Source: CAITNQ01 sp041661365 (GTDB lineage Bacteria; Latescibacterota; UBA2968; UBA8231). Taken from it: a DNA stretch of 6,383 nt. Positions 3,647-6,383 of the stretch are shown in pieces. Made by a program: the position numbers and the translations under genes. A model generated the notes under the pieces. It made no database searches, had not been told where the DNA came from, and worked only from the letters and a program-made list of their open reading frames with translations. Location: assembly GCA_041661365.1 (NCBI GenBank), contig JBAZUN010000371.1, positions 1 to 6,383 of the forward strand, in the 5' to 3' direction. Every line of letters starts with the position of its first letter. The stretch's first letter is position 1.

Positions 3647-6383
3647 GTGGACACCCGCTACGCCCCGGTCGAGGACGGGTTCCGGATCGTCGGCAGCCCG
3701 GAGACCTTCAACCGCGCCCTGTACGGCGGTCACTCGCAGGATCCCCTTCCCGAGCGGTACTTCACCGCCGCCGGCGACGCCCCGGTGGTCATGGGCGCGA
3801 TCAGCGATTGGCGGAAGCGGGAGGACTGCAGCCACGCCAAGTGCGGCACCTTCATGGCCGGGATCGCCGTCACCCCGGGGTATCACCTCCCCATCTTCTA
3901 CTACCACGGGGAGCGGGACGGCGACCGCACCGCCGAGTGGTTCCACCAGTCCCCGGGCACGGTGAGCACCTTCCGCACCGGCTGGATGGAGTACGCGGTC
4001 AAGCCCTTCTTCCAGTGCTACCCCGTGGTCAGCGCCCGCCTGGAGGTTCTCCCCCTGCAGTCGGAGGACGGCTTCCTCGTCGGCCTGGAGGTGAGCACCG
4101 ACCAGCGGGAGAACCTGGTCATCGCCTTCGGCGGGGTGACCGACTTCCTCGGCAATCTGGTCTCCCCCTTCACCGAGGCGCGGACCTTCCGGCCAGAGGA
4201 CTGCCGTGGCAATGAGGTGCAGTTGACTGGCGGCAGCACGGCCCTGGTCCGCGGTGCGCCGGGGCTGGGGATCCACACGGAGATGCGGCTCGGTGCCTCG
4301 TTCCCGGTCGAGGTCTCGATCGGCGACGCGGCCGAGGCGATCCGACCGGGACGGTTCGCCGGTCCCGTGACCGAAAAGCCGGAACACCCGATGGTCCGGA
4401 TGATCGTCGTTGTCGACGCTGGCCAGACCCTCAAGGGGTTCGTGGTGGTGCTGCGGAACGCTCCCTCCGAGGCCCTGGCAACCTGGCTGCGGCGCGAGGA
4501 TCCGGTCACCGAGCTGAAGCGGCAGATCCGCGACAAGGCCCGGGCCCTGGAGCTGCGCACCCCTGACCCGATGCTCGACCTGACCGTGGCCCCCAACGTC
4601 CTGGCCATGGACGCCTGCTGGCACGACAACGCCTTCTGTCACGGGGCCCATTCCTGGCACTGCCCGTACATGGGGTGGCGGAACTGGTACGGCCCGACCG
4701 TGCTGGGCTGGCACGAGCGGGTGCAGGCCGCCTTCCGCACCCATGCCCGGTATCAGGTCAGCCGCGATGAGGCCGACGGTCCCGAGACCGTGGTCTGGGA
4801 AGGGACTGGGCCGTACAGCCGACTTCAGCACAGCTTCGGGTACATCCCCGAGATCCCCGACGGCCGCCGGACCCTGTTCTACAACATGCAGGAGGTCGGG
4901 GTCGACATGGCCCTCCACGGCCTGGAATGGTCCGGCGACCTGGCCTATGCCGCGGAGATCTTCGGGCCGATCGCCGACGTTCTCGACTGGGAGGAACGGC
5001 TCCTCGACCCCGACAACGACGGGCTGTACCAGAACTGGCTCAACACCTGGATCTCCGACGCCCATTCCTACAACGGCGGCGGCTGCAGCCAGGCCAGCGC
5101 GTACAACTACCGAGCCAATCGCCTGATGGCGAGGATCGCCGACCGCCTCGGCCGCGATCCAGCGCGGTTCAGAGAACGAGCCGAGCGGATCCGCTCCGCC
5201 TGTCAGCGAGTCCTCTGGCTGGCGGATCGCGGGGTCATGGCAGAGTACGTCGATACCGTGGGGAACCGGCTGGTCCATCCCTCGCCGGAGCTGGCCACGA
5301 TCTATCACTCGATCGAGACCGACCTGGTCGATCCGTTCCAGGCGTATCAACTGCTGCGCTTCACCGAGACCGACTTGAGGAACGTCCACACCCTGGCCCG
5401 CAATGGCCGGCTCGTCTGGTCGTCGAATTGGTACCCCCAGAACTACTCGAGCTGCGGTTTATACCCGGCGGAGAACCTGCATTTGGCCTGGGCGTATTAC
5501 CAATGCGGCCAGGAGGAACGGGGGAACGACCTGCTGCGGGCCGTGACCGATGCCCACTTCCTCAGCCGGTACCCCGGGGTGGTGGCGCACTGCATGACCG
5601 AGAGCGGCTTCTCCGAAGGGTCGTCTGACTTCTCCGAGATCTCCAGCCTCCACCTGCGCACCCTGGTCGAGGGGCTGTTCGGGGTGCGCTTCCATCTCCT
5701 CGACGGCCTGATCCGGGTGGCGCCGAACCTGCCGCGGGAGTGGGAGCAGGCCGAGCTGACCACGGCCGCGGTCGCCATCTGGTACCATCGCCACGGCGAG
5801 GAGGAGATCCTGATGGTCCGTGCCGAGGCCAAGGCCCGGAGAGAGGCGAGACTGCGCCTGAGGGGAACCTCGATAAAGGAGGTGACGGTCAATGGCCGTC
5901 CGTCGCCGTTTCGGATCGAGCCGGGGATCGGGTTCTCCGCCTGTGTGGTGGAGACCAAGGAGCCGGAGGCCGAGGTGCGGGTCGTGCACGGTGAAGGGCC
6001 GGTCCCTACCCTGGCCTGTCCGGCTCGAGTGACGGCGGGCGACGGCGTTACTATCGAGGTGCAGGGCGGCAGGATCGTCGAGGTGTTCGATCCCTCGGGC
6101 TGTCTGAAGGATTGTCACTGGCACGGAACGCGGGTCCACGGAACGGCCCGCGGCCATGCAGGCGGCCACGTGGTCTTCGTCCGGGTGGAGCAGGACCGCT
6201 GGACCGGCTGGCTCCCCGCGGACCTGGTCTTCGCGGAACCGATGCCGATCCGACCATCCGTCTCCGGCGCGTCTCTCGAATGGATCCCGGTACCGATCGA
6301 CCCTCAGTACACCCTCGGCCTGACCGAGATCCACGCTCAGGAATACCGGCGGCCCAGGCCCTCGGGGTACTCGATCATGGCCT
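3647..6383 (+). CDS. Large six-hairpin glycosidase-like protein with DUF4450-like N-terminus (3' end outside window)
   Basis: From GTG 3647 the frame is open to the window edge: 912 codons and incomplete. Residues 12-300 form a beta-rich N-terminal domain beginning FNRALYGGHS, followed by GDAP; this start is like that of DUF4450 proteins (recalled, not searched). Residues about 305-690 look like an alpha/alpha six-hairpin glycosidase: WHDNAFCHGAHSWHCP, then GWRNWYGPTVLGWHERV (343-359), YQNWLNTWISDAHSYNGGG (461-479) and ESGFSEGSSDFSE (652-664). Asp471, Glu652, Asp661 and Glu664 are acid/base candidates. FGVRFHLLDGLIRVAPNLP (678-696) opens a C-terminal beta-sandwich as in clan GH-L-type enzymes. 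Another beta-rich segment (about 780-880) follows, then TLGLTEIHAQEYRRPRPSGY near the cut, so a further domain probably lies beyond. No signal peptide or anchor is visible, so it is predicted cytoplasmic, acting on imported oligosaccharide. It is coupled to the amidohydrolase by a 14-base gap. The linkage cleaved is unknown. Confidence 0.85.
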   Translation, partial: MDTRYAPVEDGFRIVGSPETFNRALYGGHSQDPLPERYFTAAGDAPVVMGAISDWRKREDCSHAKCGTFMAGIAVTPGYHLPIFYYHGERDGDRTAEWFHQSPGTVSTFRTGWMEYAVKPFFQCYPVVSARLEVLPLQSEDGFLVGLEVSTDQRENLVIAFGGVTDFLGNLVSPFTEARTFRPEDCRGNEVQLTGGSTALVRGAPGLGIHTEMRLGASFPVEVSIGDAAEAIRPGRFAGPVTEKPEHPMVRMIVVVDAGQTLKGFVVVLRNAPSEALATWLRREDPVTELKRQIRDKARALELRTPDPMLDLTVAPNVLAMDACWHDNAFCHGAHSWHCPYMGWRNWYGPTVLGWHERVQAAFRTHARYQVSRDEADGPETVVWEGTGPYSRLQHSFGYIPEIPDGRRTLFYNMQEVGVDMALHGLEWSGDLAYAAEIFGPIADVLDWEERLLDPDNDGLYQNWLNTWISDAHSYNGGGCSQASAYNYRANRLMARIADRLGRDPARFRERAERIRSACQRVLWLADRGVMAEYVDTVGNRLVHPSPELATIYHSIETDLVDPFQAYQLLRFTETDLRNVHTLARNGRLVWSSNWYPQNYSSCGLYPAENLHLAWAYYQCGQEERGNDLLRAVTDAHFLSRYPGVVAHCMTESGFSEGSSDFSEISSLHLRTLVEGLFGVRFHLLDGLIRVAPNLPREWEQAELTTAAVAIWYHRHGEEEILMVRAEAKARREARLRLRGTSIKEVTVNGRPSPFRIEPGIGFSACVVETKEPEAEVRVVHGEGPVPTLACPARVTAGDGVTIEVQGGRIVEVFDPSGCLKDCHWHGTRVHGTARGHAGGHVVFVRVEQDRWTGWLPADLVFAEPMPIRPSVSGASLEWIPVPIDPQYTLGLTEIHAQEYRRPRPSGYSIMA

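Noticed and set aside
3452..5389. 645-codon open frame on the minus strand opposite the glycosidase gene
   Set aside because: It reads antisense through parts of the amidohydrolase and glycosidase genes, is a Gly/Val/Asp/Pro/Arg-rich string without family motifs, and has no convincing ribosome binding site. Long antisense frames are expected opposite G/C-ending codons.

Overview
The window is G+C-rich throughout (roughly two thirds G+C, strong G/C preference at third codon positions, frequent GTG starts, clear Shine-Dalgarno sequences). It looks like chromosomal DNA of a free-living, high-GC bacterium. The gene content (a cytoplasmic BNR/Asp-box protein, a reductase, a small amidohydrolase and a very large six-hairpin glycosidase) recalls carbohydrate loci of Chloroflexota, Planctomycetota or Armatimonadota, but the sequence alone does not fix the phylum. 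I see no tRNA, rRNA, CRISPR, insertion sequence or phage signature.

Layout. At the left edge, on the minus strand, are the first 90 codons of an unrecognised gene with a highly acidic, disordered N-terminus. It has its own sigma70-like promoter in the 194- to 195-base gap before it. Next, also on the minus strand, a two-gene unit is transcribed leftward: a short-chain dehydrogenase/reductase (start 2543) followed by a five-Asp-box sialidase-like protein (start 1584, or 1605 with a 4-base ATGA overlap). A 201-base divergent intergenic region follows, holding candidate promoters for both directions and two near-perfect palindromes. Rightward on the plus strand are a PF04909-type amidohydrolase (GTG start 2745) and, 14 bases after its stop, a glycosidase-like protein of more than 912 residues (GTG start 3647). 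The latter resembles the DUF4450/six-hairpin family and runs off the right edge.

How the genes may work together (inference). The four complete or nearly complete central genes form a divergent, probably co-regulated locus for intracellular breakdown of an oligosaccharide or modified sugar. None shows a signal peptide. The glycosidase and the BNR protein would release sugars. The reductase, probably NADP(H)-dependent, would oxidise or reduce one of them. The amidohydrolase belongs to a superfamily that includes sugar lactonases such as L-fuconolactonase, so it could hydrolyse a lactone formed by the reductase. No transporter or regulator lies inside the window. The substrate is unknown.
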